In this document: positions 62,212 through 64,000 of the stretch, piece after piece
Layout: every line of letters begins with the position of its first letter
How positions within the stretch are numbered: position 1 is the stretch's first letter
Assembly: GCF_032854445.1 (NCBI RefSeq)
Contig: NC_088300.1
Span: 76,003,966-76,067,965 of the forward strand
DNA length: 64,000 nucleotides
From: Liolophura sinensis
Taxonomy: Eukaryota > Mollusca > Polyplacophora > Chitonida > Chitonidae
Direction: 5' to 3'
Program-made: the position numbers and the translations under genes
The notes under the pieces: generated by a model
The model's input: only the letters and a program-made list of their open reading frames with translations
What the model was told of the DNA's origin: nothing
Database searches by the model: none

Positions 62212-63714
62212 CTAAACTTGATCATTTGATAAATGCACTTCGGAGTTCTTAGTTCTCTCTTCCTCTCTCTTATTAGCCTGCCAATACACACAGCGTGTCT
62301 TTGTGGAAGTTGAGTACATCCCGGGAGTATTTTTCACAGCAATGAGCATGGCTCCATACTTTACTTTGATGACCTAAACATCTGACATCACGTCTTGGTG
62401 AAAAGTGAATGCAAAATATAAAAGATTTGTACAAAGTGAGTTCTTACAAATGCGCTTGTGACTAACCTTACATTACACTGATCTTCAATGGTGTTCAACA
62501 ACGAAGCAGTGTAAACTAATGGTAACTTGTACAGCAATGTCCACCACACCACATACCAGTGATGCTGCCATACACTAATGTACACAACACACCCTATGGT
62601 ACACTCTGCTTTCTGCTGAAGAGTATGACACACAACAGAATCTGACACAAACAGGGTTAACATCATACATTCCCCTGGGTGAAACTGTACTGATCTAACA
62701 TCCATGGCAGAATCTGATTACTTAACACCTGAGCTGGCCACATCAATGAACAATAACAAGTGATGATACGTTTATGGGGATCTAATATCACAATGCAAAG
62801 TAACCCCAACATACCTAAAATGTGAGCTTCATCAACAACGCAAAACTGATGTCTGTTAAGAAATGCATGGTAAATTTGCATGGTAAAACACTTGCTTTAA
62901 AATGATTATAATCAACTTAAGAAGAAGACCTATTGCAGTAACTATAAATACTACATGATGACATTCTTAGGCAATGTAATTGCCCATTAAACCACTTGAT
63001 AATTAAACCACTTGGGGGATCAACAAGGTGATCCCCCAAGGTAGCAGTGATTGTCGGAATAATACACCTACAAATCTACACATGTTGTTACATTCAAACG
63101 TATACACCATGTTCAGATTGAACACAATTCCTGCGTATCACAGTGGTTACGTTGCAGGTCATCTGCAGAACAAAATATCTAAAAAAGTTGCCACTAAAAA
63201 ACTGAGTAGAGTATCATGTAATTAAGAAATTACCAAAAGTGGCTGAAGAAAAGAAAGCAATGTATTACCAGAGTAGCCATCTGCCACTTCCATAGAGAAA
63301 GATGAAGTAACTTTTAAATGCATAAAACATCTTCCTATTTACATGTTATGCACTACTCTGCATCAACAACAGTATTTCATAAAACCGTATCATTTTTCAA
63401 ATCCTTTGAAAATACTGAAAATAAAAACAAAAATGCAGATCCAATAACAATCACTGGATCATATAACATAAATTATTGGAAAATTTAAGTTTATTAAACT
63501 CTGACATCAAAGTCATAGTTTTACCCTTCTTTGTAACTATCTGATATAACACATGAATTTGATCTTAAATTTCATTTGTTCTTTGTTCTCTGGAATGAAC
63601 AAAGATTGCATTTGTGTAATACTGACATAAATCCTACAATACGATGTAAACTGAACCCAACTTGTGTCCAGGACTCTCCTGAGGTTTGATTTCTTCAGAG
63701 CCTGCTCCTATGTT
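62212..63714 (-). CDS. Unidentified gene, 3' part (four spliced exons)
   Basis: Four minus-strand exons chain in phase: 63662-63714, 62815-62852, 62472-62515 and 62212-62373 (stop TAG at 62212-62214). The joined product is about 100 aa and ends with a Lys/Glu-rich tail (NKREEERTKNSEVH). Segments seen in order are GAGSEEIKPQESPGH, HQFCVVDEAHIL, YTASLLNTIEDQCN and VIKVKYGAMLIAVKNTPGMY. Splice donors include GTATGT and GTAAGG; the first donor (GTTGGG) is weak. The 5' part lies beyond the window. I do not recognise the family. The DEAH tetrapeptide is not enough to call a helicase, because the chain stops about 70 residues later. An ATTAAA signal (62063-62068 on the minus strand) lies about 145 bases past the stop. 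Confidence 0.6.
62853..63661 (-). other. Intron of the unidentified right-edge gene
   Basis: AT-rich, without recognised repeats or exons. Confidence 0.4.
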
Positions 63715-64000
63715 CTGGACACGATCAACGCGTTTCAGATAAAAACGTCAAGACAAATGATACAAGGACTGTATGTAAATCCAGATCTCCACAGTAGTGT
63801 TACCTACATGTACCTTCAAATGTTCTTCCATGAATGATCAAACAACTGCATGTACATGAAGACAGGATAATCTCACACACAAAAATGTATATTACATAAT
63901 TCCTTTTGATGACATGACTCCCTGTCTGTCCAAGCTATATTTACAGACAACTGAAATACGCATATTATGTGACAGCAATACAGAGATTTGGATGAAGACT
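63715..64000 (-). other. Right edge, probably intronic
   Basis: No further exon of the minus-strand gene was recognised before the window ends. Confidence 0.35.

Noticed and set aside
62815-62852. DEAH-box helicase (VVDEAH)
   Set aside because: The exon chain ends about 70 residues later, leaving no room for the later helicase motifs, and none is seen upstream.

Overview
The window is animal nuclear DNA: long introns with GT/AG splice sites, dispersed tRNA-derived SINEs, many minisatellites and AT microsatellites, and no operons or long intact ORFs. The SINE 3' tails (ends such as CCAATCAAATAAATAA, and GAGTACGACATTAAACCCC) look like those common in mollusc genomes. A mollusc is the best guess; it rests on repeat style and was not tested by a search.

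Two genes could be rebuilt exon by exon with consistent splice phases. (1) On the minus strand, 34235 down to 13534, lies a RASEF/Rab45-like gene: EF-hands, a coiled coil, an acidic/serine-rich linker, a full Rab-type GTPase domain and a double-cysteine C-terminus, about 699 aa from 17 coding exons. It appears to have two mutually exclusive first coding exons (33880-34235 and 28527-28861). Each encodes its own EF-hand pair and each ends in the phase needed to join the same downstream exon. (2) On the plus strand, 47833-58440, lies a TMEM30/CDC50 gene, the beta subunit of P4-ATPase lipid flippases: 8 coding exons, 365 aa. The two genes are arranged head to head about 13.6 kb apart.

The right edge holds the 3' end of a third, unidentified gene on the minus strand: four phase-compatible exons between 63714 and 62212, tail to tail with TMEM30. 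The left 13.5 kb is mostly anonymous AT-rich DNA. It holds two well-spliced candidate exons on the minus strand (5285-5445 and 696-872) that may belong to one unidentified gene.

The rest is repeat-rich. There are tandem arrays with units of about 50, 14, 140, 19, 41, 30, about 30 (two arrays in opposite orientation), 30, 80, 23 and 25/27 bp. Three lie inside TMEM30 introns and one lies just beyond its 3' UTR. The 80-bp array is a serial duplication of the intron-5/exon-6 splice acceptor. SINEs or fragments occur at 13271, 20361, 31215, 45011, 47185, 50097 and 57325, two with clear target-site duplications. Most long open frames in these arrays are by-products of the repeat units and are not called as genes.
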